In this document: piece after piece, positions 18,551-27,450 of the stretch
How the letters are laid out: each line of letters begins with the position of its first letter
Position numbering within the stretch: the first letter of the stretch is position 1
NCBI RefSeq assembly: GCF_002188635.1
Contig: NZ_NINX01000052.1
Location: forward strand, 1 to 64,000
Direction of reading: 5' to 3'
Source: Pigmentiphaga sp. NML030171
GTDB lineage: Bacteria; Pseudomonadota; Gammaproteobacteria; Burkholderiales; Burkholderiaceae_B
DNA: 64,000 nt
Notes under the pieces: generated by a model
What the model saw: the letters and a program-made list of their open reading frames with translations, nothing else
Told to the model about the DNA's origin: nothing
Database searches by the model: none
Position numbers and translations under genes: made by a program

Positions 18551-19829
18551 ATTCCAGCGCCAGCAACTGCTCGACGGTTTCGCGCGCCCGCACGACATGG
18601 TAGTGGTCGCCGTCCACCATGACTTCGGCGGCGCGCGGGCGGGTGTTGTAGTTGCTGGCCATGACCATGCCGTAGGCGCCCGCCGATTCCACGGCCAGGT
18701 AGTCGCCTTCGCGCACGGCCAGGTCGCGGTCCTTGGCCAGCCAGTCGCCGCTCTCGCACACCGGCCCGACCACATCGTAGCGTCCGGTGGCCTCGTCCGC
18801 GCGCGGCGCCACGGCCAGCACGCCGTGGTAGGCCTCGTACAGCGTCGGGCGGATCAGGTCGTTCATGGCCGCGTCGACGATCAGGAAATTCTTCGCTTCC
18901 GTGGGCTTGAGGTACTCCACGCGCGTCACCAGCAGGCCGGCGTTGCCGACCAGGGAACGGCCGGGTTCCAGCACGATCTGGCGCGAGCCGTAGCCGCGTG
19001 CGTCGATGCGTTCGAACACGCGGGACAGCAGGTCGGCGGGGGCCAGCGCGGTCTCGTGGGCGTAGCGGATGCCCAGGCCGCCGCCCAGGTCCAGGTGCTC
19101 GACCCGGATGCCGTCGGCCGCCAGCTTGTCGAGCAGGTCGAGCAGCTTGTCCAGCGCGTCCAGGAAGGGGGCGGTCTCGGTGATCTGCGAGCCGATGTGG
19201 CAGTCGACGCCCACGATCTCGATCCCCGGCAGCGAGGCCGCGGTCCGGTAGGCCGCGGGGGCGTCGTCGATGGCGATGCCGAACTTGTTTTCCTTCAGGC
19301 CGGTCGAGATGTAGGGATGGGTCTTGGGGTCGACGTCGGGGTTCACGCGCAGCGATACCGGCGCGCGCTTGCCCATCGCCTGCGCGACCTCGGACAGGCG
19401 GTGCAGTTCGGGCACGGATTCGACGTTGAAGCACTTGACGCCCGCTTCCAGCGCCAGGCGCATTTCGGCGGCCTGCTTGCCTACGCCCGAGAAGACCACC
19501 TTGGCCGGATCGCCGCCCACCGCCAGCACGCGCTGCAGCTCGCCCGCGGACACGATGTCGAATCCGGCTCCCATGCGCGCGAATTCCCGCAGCACCGCCA
19601 GGTTGGAGTTGGCCTTCATGCCGTAGCAGACCAGCACGTCGCGCGAGCCGATGCCGCGCCGGTAGGCGTCGTAGGCGGCGTGCAGCGCGGCGCGCGAATA
19701 GACGTACAGCGGCGTGCCCAGCTGGTCGGCCAGCCGGGCCACGGATACGCCTTCGGCGTGGAGCACGCCGTCGCGATAGGCAAAGTGGGGGCTGCCGACC
19801 GGAGTGGGCAGGGAAGCGGGGGTGGTCAT
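18537..19829 (-). CDS. lysA: Diaminopimelate decarboxylase
   Basis: 430 residues, normal for the family. It is a PLP enzyme making lysine from meso-diaminopimelate. The PLP lysine is Lys72 in 'CYGMKANSN'. 'CHIGSQ', 'LDLGGGLGIRY', 'EPGRSLVGNAG' and 'CESGDWLAKDR' give the phosphate- and substrate-binding sites. It overlaps the lptM stop by ATGA, a common lptM-lysA pair in Proteobacteria. Confidence 0.97.
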   Translation of the reverse strand: MTTPASLPTPVGSPHFAYRDGVLHAEGVSVARLADQLGTPLYVYSRAALHAAYDAYRRGIGSRDVLVCYGMKANSNLAVLREFARMGAGFDIVSAGELQRVLAVGGDPAKVVFSGVGKQAAEMRLALEAGVKCFNVESVPELHRLSEVAQAMGKRAPVSLRVNPDVDPKTHPYISTGLKENKFGIAIDDAPAAYRTAASLPGIEIVGVDCHIGSQITETAPFLDALDKLLDLLDKLAADGIRVEHLDLGGGLGIRYAHETALAPADLLSRVFERIDARGYGSRQIVLEPGRSLVGNAGLLVTRVEYLKPTEAKNFLIVDAAMNDLIRPTLYEAYHGVLAVAPRADEATGRYDVVGPVCESGDWLAKDRDLAVREGDYLAVESAGAYGMVMASNYNTRPRAAEVMVDGDHYHVVRARETVEQLLALESTLG

Positions 19830-20131
19830 TGTGTCAGGGGGGTATGCGAGATGGATTCGTTGCGCCGGGAGATGTCGTCGACGTCGCCCGTGGTCTTGGA
19901 CACCGGCGCGGGGGCGGGCTGCACGGCCGGCGCGGGCGCCGTGGGGGCCGGCTGGGCAGGCAGGTAGAGCGGGCCCTTGATGCCGCAGGCGGCCAGCAGC
20001 GCGAGCGGCAGGACCGCCAGCAGGGGAGCCAGGCGGCGCCCGGCCGGCCGGGCGCCGATGGCTACAATGCCGGTATCAGCAACCAACGAGGGGTCTGGGC
20101 ATGCGGCGCGCGCAGGGCGCGTGGGTTTCAT
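19826..20131 (-). CDS. lptM: LPS translocon maturation lipoprotein LptM (YifL)
   Basis: A small lipoprotein whose core 'LLAVLPLALLAACGIKGPLYLP' carries a lipobox cysteine followed by the GxKGPLY signature of LptM, then a proline/alanine-rich tail. E. coli LptM assists LptD maturation in the outer membrane. ATG 20131 gives an unusually long n-region before the hydrophobic stretch, so an internal non-ATG start is possible. The gene is divergent from and overlaps the promoter region of cyaY. A TACAAT box at 20064-20069 lies in the cyaY direction. Confidence 0.8.
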   Translation of the reverse strand: MKPTRPARAACPDPSLVADTGIVAIGARPAGRRLAPLLAVLPLALLAACGIKGPLYLPAQPAPTAPAPAVQPAPAPVSKTTGDVDDISRRNESISHTPLTQ

Positions 20132-20150
20132 GTCGGACATAGTCGAAATT

Positions 20151-20492
20151 ATGAACGAAAGCGAGTTTCTTGCCTTGGCCGACGCCATCCTGGATTCCAT
20201 CGAGCGGCAGGCCGACGTGTGGTTCGAGCAGCGCGACATCGATATCGAGGCGACGCGCAGCGGCAACGTGCTGACGCTGACCTTCGCCGATCGCAGCCAG
20301 GCGGTCATCAACAGCCAGGCGCCCATGCAGGAAATGTGGGTGGCGGCGCGCAGCGGCGGGTTCCATTATCGCCTGAAGGACGGGAAGTGGCTGGATACGC
20401 GGTCTGGCGAGGAACTGGCGCGGGCGTTGTCGCGGATTTGTTCCGAGCAGTCGGGGGAGGAGATTGTGGTAGAGGAACTGCCGGTTCGGTGA
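20151..20492 (+). CDS. cyaY: Iron-sulfur assembly protein CyaY (frataxin)
   Basis: 113 residues from ATG 20151 ('MNESEFLALADAILDSIE'), matching the E. coli CyaY start. An ATG 21 nt upstream is in frame but adds residues absent in the family. The acidic first helix and 'LTLTFADRSQAVINSQAPMQEMWVAARSGGFHYRL' are frataxin hallmarks. CyaY binds iron and modulates IscS. Confidence 0.93.
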   Translation: MNESEFLALADAILDSIERQADVWFEQRDIDIEATRSGNVLTLTFADRSQAVINSQAPMQEMWVAARSGGFHYRLKDGKWLDTRSGEELARALSRICSEQSGEEIVVEELPVR

Positions 20493-20507
20493 GTTCTAAA
20501 CACGGCT

Positions 20508-20554
20508 GGTCCGGGGCACCGAATGCGCCGTCCGGCCTCTCGGCGCCCCGGACC
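20508..20554 (+). terminator. Hairpin between convergent cyaY and mrcA
   Basis: Perfect 10-bp inverted repeat GGTCCGGGGC (20508-20517) and GCCCCGGACC (20545-20554), extended by GGCT/AGCC with one bulge. Placed between two convergent genes, it can serve both strands. No clear T-run. Confidence 0.55.
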
Positions 20555-20617
20555 CAGCCTGCGGCGTCTTGTGGTGGTGGCCGCCCGTGGGGGTATGGCG
20601 GGCGGGCGTAGGGGCGG

Positions 20618-22981
20618 TCAGGGCAGGTATTCCGGGCGGGTGTTGCCGCCGCCGCTGGTGCTGCCCGAGCTGCCGCCATTGCCATTGATCAGGTTGCCCA
20701 GGCTGTCGATCAGCCGCGACATGGGATCGGTCGAGGGGGGCGGCAGTCCTACGGTGGCGACGGCCTGGCCGGGCGGGAATTCGGCGAAATAGTAGTCGCC
20801 GTTCTGCACGATGATGCCGGGGGGCATGGGCTGTTCGCGCTGGGGGATGTCCTTGAGCGCGCGCTGCATGTATTTCAGCCAGATCGGCATGGCGGCGCCG
20901 CCGCCGGTTTCGCGCACGCCCAGCGAGCGGGGCTGGTCGTAGCCCAGCCAGGCGACGCCCACGAGGCCGGGGGTGTAGCCGGCGAACCAGGCGTCCACCG
21001 AGTTGTTGGTGGTGCCGGTCTTGCCCGCCACGTCCTGGCGCTTGAGCGACAGGGCGGCGCGGGCGGTGCCGGTGCGGACGACGTCGCGCAGCATGGAGTC
21101 GGCGATGTAGGCCGTGCGGGCGTCGATGGCGCGCAGCGATTCGTCGCCCGCCTTGGTCGGGCGAGCCTGCATCAGGACGCGGCCGGTGCTGTCGGTGACC
21201 TTGTCGATCAGGTAGGGGGTGACGCGGTAGCCGCCGTTGGCGAAGACGGAATAGGCGCCGGCCATCTGCAGCGGCGTGACCGAACCCGCTCCCAGCGCCA
21301 TGGTCAGGTAGGCGGGGTGGCGGGCGGCGTCGAAGCCGAAACGGGTGATGTAGTCCTGGGCGTACTGCGGACCGATGCTTTGCAGCACGCGGATCGACAC
21401 CATGTTCTTGGACTTGGCCAGCCCCTGGCGCATGGTCATGGGGGGCTCGTTCTTGCCGTCGTAGTTCTTCGGTTCCCAGCGCTGCGAGCCGGTGGCCGAG
21501 GCTTCGAGCACGAACGGATCGTCGGAAATGATGGTGGCGGGAGTCAGGCCCCGTTCCAGCGAAGCCGCGTAGATGAAGGGCTTGAAGCTGGAGCCGGGCT
21601 GGCGCCAGGCCTGGGTGACGCGGTTGAACTTGCCGCTGTGGAAATCGAAGCCGCCGACCATGGCGCGGATGGCGCCGTTTTGCGGGTCGGTGGAGACGAA
21701 GGCCGCCTGGACCTGGGGCGTTTGCAGGATTTCCCACTCGTTTCCGGTCTTCAGGATGCGGACGATGGCGCCGCGGCGGATGCGCACCGAAGGCTGGGCC
21801 TTGGCCGACAGCGCCGGCTGCACGAACTTGAGCCCCTTGCCGGTGATGTCGATGATCTCGCCCGAGCTGCGGGCCACGCGGACCTTGTTGGCATCGGCGG
21901 CCAGGACCACGGCGGACAGCAGGGTATCGCTGTCGGGATAGTCGTTCAGGGCGTCGTCGACCGCCTCGTTCAGCTTCTCGGGGTTGTTGTCGATGCCATT
22001 GGGCAGGTCGACGAAGGCCTCGGGGCCGCGGTAGCCGTGGCGGCGCTCGTAGTCCAGCACGCCGTCGCGCAGCGAATCGTAGGCGGCATCCTGCATGTCC
22101 CGGTTCACGGTCGTATAGACGTTCAGGCCGCGGGTGTAGGTCTCTTCCTTATAGATGTCGTAGACCAGCTGGCGAGCCAGCTCGGCCACGTATTCGGCGC
22201 GCACGCCGAATTCTCCGCCCAGTTGCCGGACCTGCTGCTTTTCGTCCAGGGCGGCGCGGTATTCGGGCTCGGTCAGATAGCCCAGGCTCAGCATGCGCTG
22301 CAGCACGTATTGCTGGCGCAGCTTGGCGCGGGTCGGGTTGACCACCGGGTTGTAGCGCGACGGGGCCTTGGGAATGCCGGCCAGCATCGCGGCCTCGGCG
22401 GCGGTGATCTCCGACAGCGGCTTGCCGTAATAGATGCGGGCCGCCGAGGCGAAGCCGTAGGCGCGCTGGCCCAGGTAGATCTGGTTGATGTAGAGCTCCA
22501 GGATCTGGTCCTTGGTCAGGTTGGCCTCGATCTTGAAGGTCAGCAGGATTTCGTAGAGCTTGCGGGTCCAGGTCTTTTCCGACGACAGGTAGAAATTCCG
22601 GGCCACCTGCATGGTGATCGTGCTGGCGCCCTGGCTCTTGGACAGGTTCACCATGTTGGTGAGGGCCGCGCGCATGACGCCGGACCAGTCTATGCCGCCA
22701 TGTTGGTAGAAACGGTCGTCTTCTGCCGACAAGATCGCCGATTTGAGTACATCGGGTACGTCGCGGATGCGCACGACGTTGCGCCTTTCCTCGCCGAATT
22801 CGCCGATCAGGGCATTGTCCGCGGTGTAGATCCGCAGCGGCATCTTCGGATGGTAGTCGGTCAGGGCGTCGAGGTCGGGCAGGTTCGGGTAGGCGAGGGC
22901 CAGCGCCAGCCCCACCAGGAGGGCGCCACAAACGGCCAGCCCGGCCAGAACGCCGGCGACCTTCAGGAGAATACGGGACAT
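20618..22981 (-). CDS. mrcA: Penicillin-binding protein 1A
   Basis: 787 residues, a bifunctional class A PBP. After one N-terminal membrane helix comes the glycosyltransferase domain with catalytic Glu87 in 'AEDDRFYQHGG' and 'KSQGASTITMQVARNF'. The transpeptidase domain has SxxK at 464-467 (SSFK), SKN at 524-526 and KTGT at 654-657. An OB-like insert lies between. The C-terminal tail is rich in Gly, Ser and Pro. It polymerises and cross-links peptidoglycan. It is divergent from aroK, as is common in beta- and gammaproteobacteria. Confidence 0.97.
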   Translation of the reverse strand: MSRILLKVAGVLAGLAVCGALLVGLALALAYPNLPDLDALTDYHPKMPLRIYTADNALIGEFGEERRNVVRIRDVPDVLKSAILSAEDDRFYQHGGIDWSGVMRAALTNMVNLSKSQGASTITMQVARNFYLSSEKTWTRKLYEILLTFKIEANLTKDQILELYINQIYLGQRAYGFASAARIYYGKPLSEITAAEAAMLAGIPKAPSRYNPVVNPTRAKLRQQYVLQRMLSLGYLTEPEYRAALDEKQQVRQLGGEFGVRAEYVAELARQLVYDIYKEETYTRGLNVYTTVNRDMQDAAYDSLRDGVLDYERRHGYRGPEAFVDLPNGIDNNPEKLNEAVDDALNDYPDSDTLLSAVVLAADANKVRVARSSGEIIDITGKGLKFVQPALSAKAQPSVRIRRGAIVRILKTGNEWEILQTPQVQAAFVSTDPQNGAIRAMVGGFDFHSGKFNRVTQAWRQPGSSFKPFIYAASLERGLTPATIISDDPFVLEASATGSQRWEPKNYDGKNEPPMTMRQGLAKSKNMVSIRVLQSIGPQYAQDYITRFGFDAARHPAYLTMALGAGSVTPLQMAGAYSVFANGGYRVTPYLIDKVTDSTGRVLMQARPTKAGDESLRAIDARTAYIADSMLRDVVRTGTARAALSLKRQDVAGKTGTTNNSVDAWFAGYTPGLVGVAWLGYDQPRSLGVRETGGGAAMPIWLKYMQRALKDIPQREQPMPPGIIVQNGDYYFAEFPPGQAVATVGLPPPSTDPMSRLIDSLGNLINGNGGSSGSTSGGGNTRPEYLP

Positions 22982-23181
22982 GAGGAAGCAGCTTCTCGTG
23001 CGAGGACGAGACCCATTATAGGAACATCGAAACGGATCGGCTTATAGACCGCCCGGCGGCCCGGGCGTTCCTGTAACAGTTGGTGTGCCGGGTCCCGGGG
23101 GCCGATTTTCCGCTTCCGGCCCTCTTGCGGGATAATGCATCTTATATCGATATCTTTCTGTGGCTTCGGCCTCACGAGCTA

Positions 23182-23805
23182 GTGGATCAGGTCTCTTACG
23201 ATTCATGCGCGGCCGCCGCCACGGGGCCGGCAGGCACGGTGTTCGTGCCGCCCGTCTTTCTCGTCGGCATGATGGGGGCGGGCAAAACCACGATCGGCCG
23301 CGGCCTGGCGCGGGCGTTGTCGCGCCAGTTCCTGGACGTGGACCTGGTGCTGGAAGCGCGCTGCGGGGTCCGGGTGCCCACCATTTTCGAACTGGAAGGC
23401 GAGGCCGGCTTCCGGCGCCGCGAAACCCATGCGCTGGACGAATGCAGCCGGATTTCCGGGGTAGTCCTGGCCACCGGCGGCGGCGCCGTGCTGGCCGAGG
23501 AAAACCGCCGCATGCTGCAGCAGCGCGGCACGGTCGTCTACCTCAGGGCCAAGGCCGAGGAGCTCTACCAGCGTACCCGCTACGACCGCAACCGGCCGCT
23601 GCTGCAGACGGCCGATCCGCTGGGCCGCATCACCGAGCTGCTGCGCCAGCGCGAACCCCTGTACGAGGAAATCGCCGACCTCGTCGTCGATACCGGCAAG
23701 GTGTCGGTGGCGCGGCTGGTCGGCCGCATCCTGCCCATGCTCGCAACCTGCAACAAGCAGGTCCGGCCGCCCGCCGCCGACCTGCCCCCGCTGGAGTGTC
23801 TATGA
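23182..23805 (+). CDS. aroK: Shikimate kinase
   Basis: P-loop kinase phosphorylating shikimate. 'FLVGMMGAGKTTIGRGLA' is the ATP site, 'FLDVDLVLEARCG' holds the shikimate-binding Asp and 'ELEGEAGFRRRE' and 'LATGGGAVL' follow as in AroK. There is no ATG before the P-loop. GTG 23182 gives 207 residues and is my choice, but GTG 23239 is possible. The stop overlaps aroB as ATGA. Confidence 0.93.
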   Translation: MDQVSYDSCAAAATGPAGTVFVPPVFLVGMMGAGKTTIGRGLARALSRQFLDVDLVLEARCGVRVPTIFELEGEAGFRRRETHALDECSRISGVVLATGGGAVLAEENRRMLQQRGTVVYLRAKAEELYQRTRYDRNRPLLQTADPLGRITELLRQREPLYEEIADLVVDTGKVSVARLVGRILPMLATCNKQVRPPAADLPPLECL

Positions 23806-24911
23806 AAGAAGTCCGTGTCGAGACCCCGGGCGGGAGCTATCCCATACGGATCGCCCCCGGCCGCCTCGATCGCCTGGCCGAGGCCGTGCCGGCCGACGCC
23901 ACCACCCTGGTCGTGGTCACCAATCCCACCGTGGCGGCGCTGTACGCCGAGCGCGCCGAGCAGGCCCTGGCGGCCACCGGCCGGCCCATCCTGCGCATCG
24001 AGCTGCCCGACGGCGAGCAATACAAGGATTGGCAGACCCTGAACCTGATCTTCGACGCCATGCTGGCCAGGCACTGCGACCGCAAGGCCGTGATCGTCGC
24101 GCTGGGCGGCGGCGTGATCGGCGACATCGCCGGCTTCGCCGCCGCGGTCTACATGCGCGGCATCCGCTTCATCCAGGTGCCCACCACGCTGCTGTCGCAG
24201 GTCGATTCGTCGGTGGGCGGCAAGACCGCCGTCAACCACCCCATCGGCAAGAACATGATAGGCGCGTTCTACCAGCCGATCGCCGTGGAAATCGACACCG
24301 ACGTGCTGTCCACGCTGCCCGCGCGCGAGGTCTCCGCCGGGCTGGCCGAGGTCATCAAGTACGGTGCCATCCTGGATGCCGACTTCTTCGCCTGGTGCGA
24401 GGCCCACGCCCGGGACCTGCGCGCGCTCGAACCGGGCGCGCTGGCCGTGGCCATCGCCCGTTCGTGCGAACTCAAGGCCTACGTCGTCTCGCAGGACGAA
24501 CGGGAAACCGGCTTGCGCGCCATCCTGAACTTCGGCCATACCTTCGCCCACGCCATCGAGGCCGGGCTGGGCTTCGGCGCCTGGCTGCACGGCGAGGCCG
24601 TCGGCTGCGGCATGGTGCAGGCGGCGGAGCTCTCGGCGCTGGCCGCCGGGCTGCCGCCGGCCGACGCCGAACGCATCCGCGGCCTGGTGCTGGCCATCGG
24701 CTGCCCGGTGTACGCGCCCGACCTGGGGCCCGACCGCTGGTTCGACCTGATGCAGGGCGACAAGAAAACCGAAGCCGGCCAGATCCGCTTCATCCTCTTG
24801 CCCAGGCTGGGGGAAGCGGTACGGACCCCGGCCGAGGCCGGACTGGTCCGGCAGGTCCTGGACCGGACCGTCGCCAAGACAGCGGGCGAGCAGCCAGCCA
24901 CGCTCGCCTGA
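23802..24911 (+). CDS. aroB: 3-dehydroquinate synthase
   Basis: 369 residues, NAD- and metal-dependent second step of the shikimate pathway. Typical motifs are 'DGEQYKDW', 'ALGGGVIGDIAGFAAAVYMRGI', 'PTTLLSQVDSSVGGKTAVNH', 'KNMIGAFYQP' and the metal-binding 'NFGHTFAHAIE' and 'LHGEAVGCGM'. It is translationally coupled to aroK and followed 30 nt later by dgt, the standard order in this lineage. Confidence 0.97.
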   Translation: MKEVRVETPGGSYPIRIAPGRLDRLAEAVPADATTLVVVTNPTVAALYAERAEQALAATGRPILRIELPDGEQYKDWQTLNLIFDAMLARHCDRKAVIVALGGGVIGDIAGFAAAVYMRGIRFIQVPTTLLSQVDSSVGGKTAVNHPIGKNMIGAFYQPIAVEIDTDVLSTLPAREVSAGLAEVIKYGAILDADFFAWCEAHARDLRALEPGALAVAIARSCELKAYVVSQDERETGLRAILNFGHTFAHAIEAGLGFGAWLHGEAVGCGMVQAAELSALAAGLPPADAERIRGLVLAIGCPVYAPDLGPDRWFDLMQGDKKTEAGQIRFILLPRLGEAVRTPAEAGLVRQVLDRTVAKTAGEQPATLA

Positions 24912-24941
24912 CCCCGCCCACTCCGGAGGAGCCCCGACGTC

Positions 24942-26078
24942 ATGCCCCAAGTCCTCGCTCCCTACGCCGCCGACCCGGCCGCCACCCGCGGCCGGCGCCA
25001 CCCCGAAGCCCCGCCCCAGGGGCGTTCCGAATTCCAGCGCGACCGCGATCGCATCATCCATTCCAACGCCTTCCGGCGGCTGGAGTACAAGACCCAGGTC
25101 TTCGTGAACCACGAGGGCGACCTGTTCCGCACCCGGCTCACGCACAGCCTGGAAGTGGCGCAGATCGCGCGGTCCATCGCGCGCAACCTGGGCCTGAACG
25201 AAGACCTCGTCGAAGCCATTTCCCTGGCCCATGACCTGGGCCACACCCCGTTCGGGCATGCCGGACAGGATGTGCTGCACGCCTGCATGCAGGAGTTCGC
25301 ACCCGAGGCCGGCGGCTTCGAGCACAACCTGCAAAGCCTGCGCGTGGTGGACGAACTCGAGGAACGCTACGGCGACTTCAATGGCCTGAACCTGTGCTTC
25401 GAGACCCGCGAGGGCATCCTCAAGCACTGCTCGCTGACCCGGGCGGCGCGCCTGGGCGACGTGGGCGAGCGCTTCCTGAACCGCACCCAGCCTTCGCTGG
25501 AAGCGCAACTGACCAACCTGTCGGACGAGATCGCCTACAACAACCACGACATCGACGACGGCCTGCGCTCCGGCCTCGTCTCGCTGGAGCAGATGCGGCA
25601 GGTCGGCATCTTCAACCGCCATCATGCCGAGGTCGTGCAGCGCTACCCGGACCTGCCCGAGCGGCGTGCCATCACCGAAACGGTGCGGCGCATGATCAAC
25701 ACCCTGATCATCGACCTGACCGAGACCACGGCGGCCCGCATCGCCCGGCACCAGCCGGCCTCCATCGACGACGTGCGCCGCGCGCCGCCGCTGGCGGGCT
25801 TCAGCCCCGAAGTGAAGGCCGAGGCCGAGGAACTCAAGATCTTCCTGCGCGACAACCTGTATCGCCACTATCGGGTGCTGCGCATGACCACCAAGGCCAA
25901 GCGCGTGCTGCGCGACCTCTTCATCGCCTTCCTGGACGACCCGCGCCTGTTGCCGCCGCAGTACCAGGCACGGGCCAACGTGGATCAGCCGCGGGCCATT
26001 GCCGACTACATCGCGGGGATGACCGACCGGTATGCGATCAAGGAGCACCGGCGGTTGTTCCTGGTGAGCGACGAGTAG
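24942..26078 (+). CDS. dgt: dGTPase-like HD phosphohydrolase
   Basis: 378 residues with the HD metal site: His68 in '[13 protein letters not shown]', His97-Asp98 in '[14 protein letters not shown]' and a later '[15 protein letters not shown]'. This is the type 2 dGTP triphosphohydrolase-like family, which cleaves dNTPs to nucleoside and triphosphate. It follows aroB with an AGGAG site. Substrate preference within dNTPs cannot be predicted. Confidence 0.9.
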   Translation: MPQVLAPYAADPAATRGRRHPEAPPQGRSEFQRDRDRIIHSNAFRRLEYKTQVFVNHEGDLFRTRLTHSLEVAQIARSIARNLGLNEDLVEAISLAHDLGHTPFGHAGQDVLHACMQEFAPEAGGFEHNLQSLRVVDELEERYGDFNGLNLCFETREGILKHCSLTRAARLGDVGERFLNRTQPSLEAQLTNLSDEIAYNNHDIDDGLRSGLVSLEQMRQVGIFNRHHAEVVQRYPDLPERRAITETVRRMINTLIIDLTETTAARIARHQPASIDDVRRAPPLAGFSPEVKAEAEELKIFLRDNLYRHYRVLRMTTKAKRVLRDLFIAFLDDPRLLPPQYQARANVDQPRAIADYIAGMTDRYAIKEHRRLFLVSDE

Positions 26079-26086
26079 CGGCGGGG

Positions 26087-26104
26087 GGGGCGGCCATCCG
26101 CCCC
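26087..26104 (+). terminator. Hairpin between dgt and the convergent MFS gene
   Basis: GGGGCGG (26087-26093) and CCGCCCC (26098-26104) around a CCAT loop, 8 nt after the dgt stop. Short GC stem without T-run, so only a candidate. Confidence 0.4.
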
Positions 26105-26137
26105 GCTTCCCGATGCATTGCGGTGGCGCCGTGCTGG

Positions 26138-27373
26138 TCAATGCGCCGCCTGCAACACCTCCGACCGATTGCCGCCGCCATTCTGGCGAGGGTAGGTATA
26201 GGCGCCGAGCCGCAACACCAGCATCGCCGAAGCCAGCAGGACCAGGCTCAATCCGGCCAATGCCGACGAATAGCTTCCCGTCGCGTCGAACACGAGCCCC
26301 ATGACATAGGGGCCTCCGCCGGACCCCGCCATAAAGGCTGCGAACAGATAGCCATAGATCTCGCCGAAGCTCTTCAAGCCCAGGTAGCGCGACAGCAGGA
26401 AGGCGATCAGGTCTACTTCCGCGCCCAGGCCCAGCCCTATCAGCACGACCGCGACGGCCGCATAGGCGGGCGACGGGTTGGCGAGCAGCAGGGCGATGCC
26501 GGCTACCGGGACCAGGAAGAAGAAGGCCGCCACGTAGGGCGCGAAGATGCGGTCGAGCAGGAAGCCAGCCAGCAGCCTGCCTCCGATGAGCGCGAGGCCG
26601 GCGAAGCCCAGCGCCGAGGTGGCGAGCGTGGCGGCAATGCCGCGGTCGACCAGCAGCGGAACCACGTGGGCGATGACGCCGTTCGTGGCCAGGGCGACGC
26701 CCGCAAAGGCGATGGCCAGTTTCCAGAACAGGGGGCTGCGCAGCGCCTGTCGACCGGTCAGTCCGGGCAACGCCGGCAGGCCGTCGGCCGCGGCGCGATG
26801 GGGCGGTTCGCGCACCGCCAGGCCGACTGCGGTAAACCCGACCACGAAGGTGAGCGCCGCCAGCCCGACGTATGCGCCGCGCCAGCCCACGTGCGCGACC
26901 AGCGCCTGGGCGAACTGGGGAACCAGCGCCGCTCCCAGGCCGACGCCGGACATGGCCACGCCCAGCGCCAGCCCGCGCTTGTCGTCGAACCAGGCGGCAA
27001 TCGCCTTGGCGTAGGGCAGGGGCGTCTGGCCCGCCGCGGCGATGCCCATCAGCGCATAGATGATCATGAACTTCGCCGGCGTATCGGCCAGGAAGGCCAG
27101 CGCGACCATCGCGAGCGCGAACAGCGTGATGGCCGGCAGGGTGACGGCGCGCACGCCGTGGCGGTCGGCGAGCCTTCCGGCCAGTGGCACGCATAGCGCG
27201 GTCACGCATAGCCCGATCACCAGGGCCAGCGATGTGGTGGAACGCGACCAGCCGAACTCGCTGGTGACCGGCAGCAGAAACACGCCGAAGGTGAATTGCA
27301 TGATAGGACCGTTGCCGACCAACAGGCCGAACACGGATCCGACCACGATCCACCATCGATTGATCGTCTTCAT
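26138..27373 (-). CDS. MFS transporter, probable aromatic acid importer
   Basis: 411 residues with twelve predicted membrane helices. The start at 27373 follows a strong AGGAGGAAG site. The motif 'GRLADRHGVRAV' between helices 2 and 3 is the MFS signature A, and 'MSGVGLGAALVPQFAQALV' lies in helix 5. It resembles the oxalate/formate-antiporter-like subfamily. It lies 77 nt downstream of the decarboxylase gene, in the same direction, so uptake of gamma-resorcylate or a related hydroxybenzoate is the likely job; this is inference. Confidence 0.82.
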   Translation of the reverse strand: MKTINRWWIVVGSVFGLLVGNGPIMQFTFGVFLLPVTSEFGWSRSTTSLALVIGLCVTALCVPLAGRLADRHGVRAVTLPAITLFALAMVALAFLADTPAKFMIIYALMGIAAAGQTPLPYAKAIAAWFDDKRGLALGVAMSGVGLGAALVPQFAQALVAHVGWRGAYVGLAALTFVVGFTAVGLAVREPPHRAAADGLPALPGLTGRQALRSPLFWKLAIAFAGVALATNGVIAHVVPLLVDRGIAATLATSALGFAGLALIGGRLLAGFLLDRIFAPYVAAFFFLVPVAGIALLLANPSPAYAAVAVVLIGLGLGAEVDLIAFLLSRYLGLKSFGEIYGYLFAAFMAGSGGGPYVMGLVFDATGSYSSALAGLSLVLLASAMLVLRLGAYTYPRQNGGGNRSEVLQAAH

Positions 27374-27450
27374 TGTCTTCCTCCTGATGGCTCGGGCCAT
27401 CTATGGGATGGGATCGCCGGCCGGATGCGATGTCCGGCCGGGGGGGGCGA

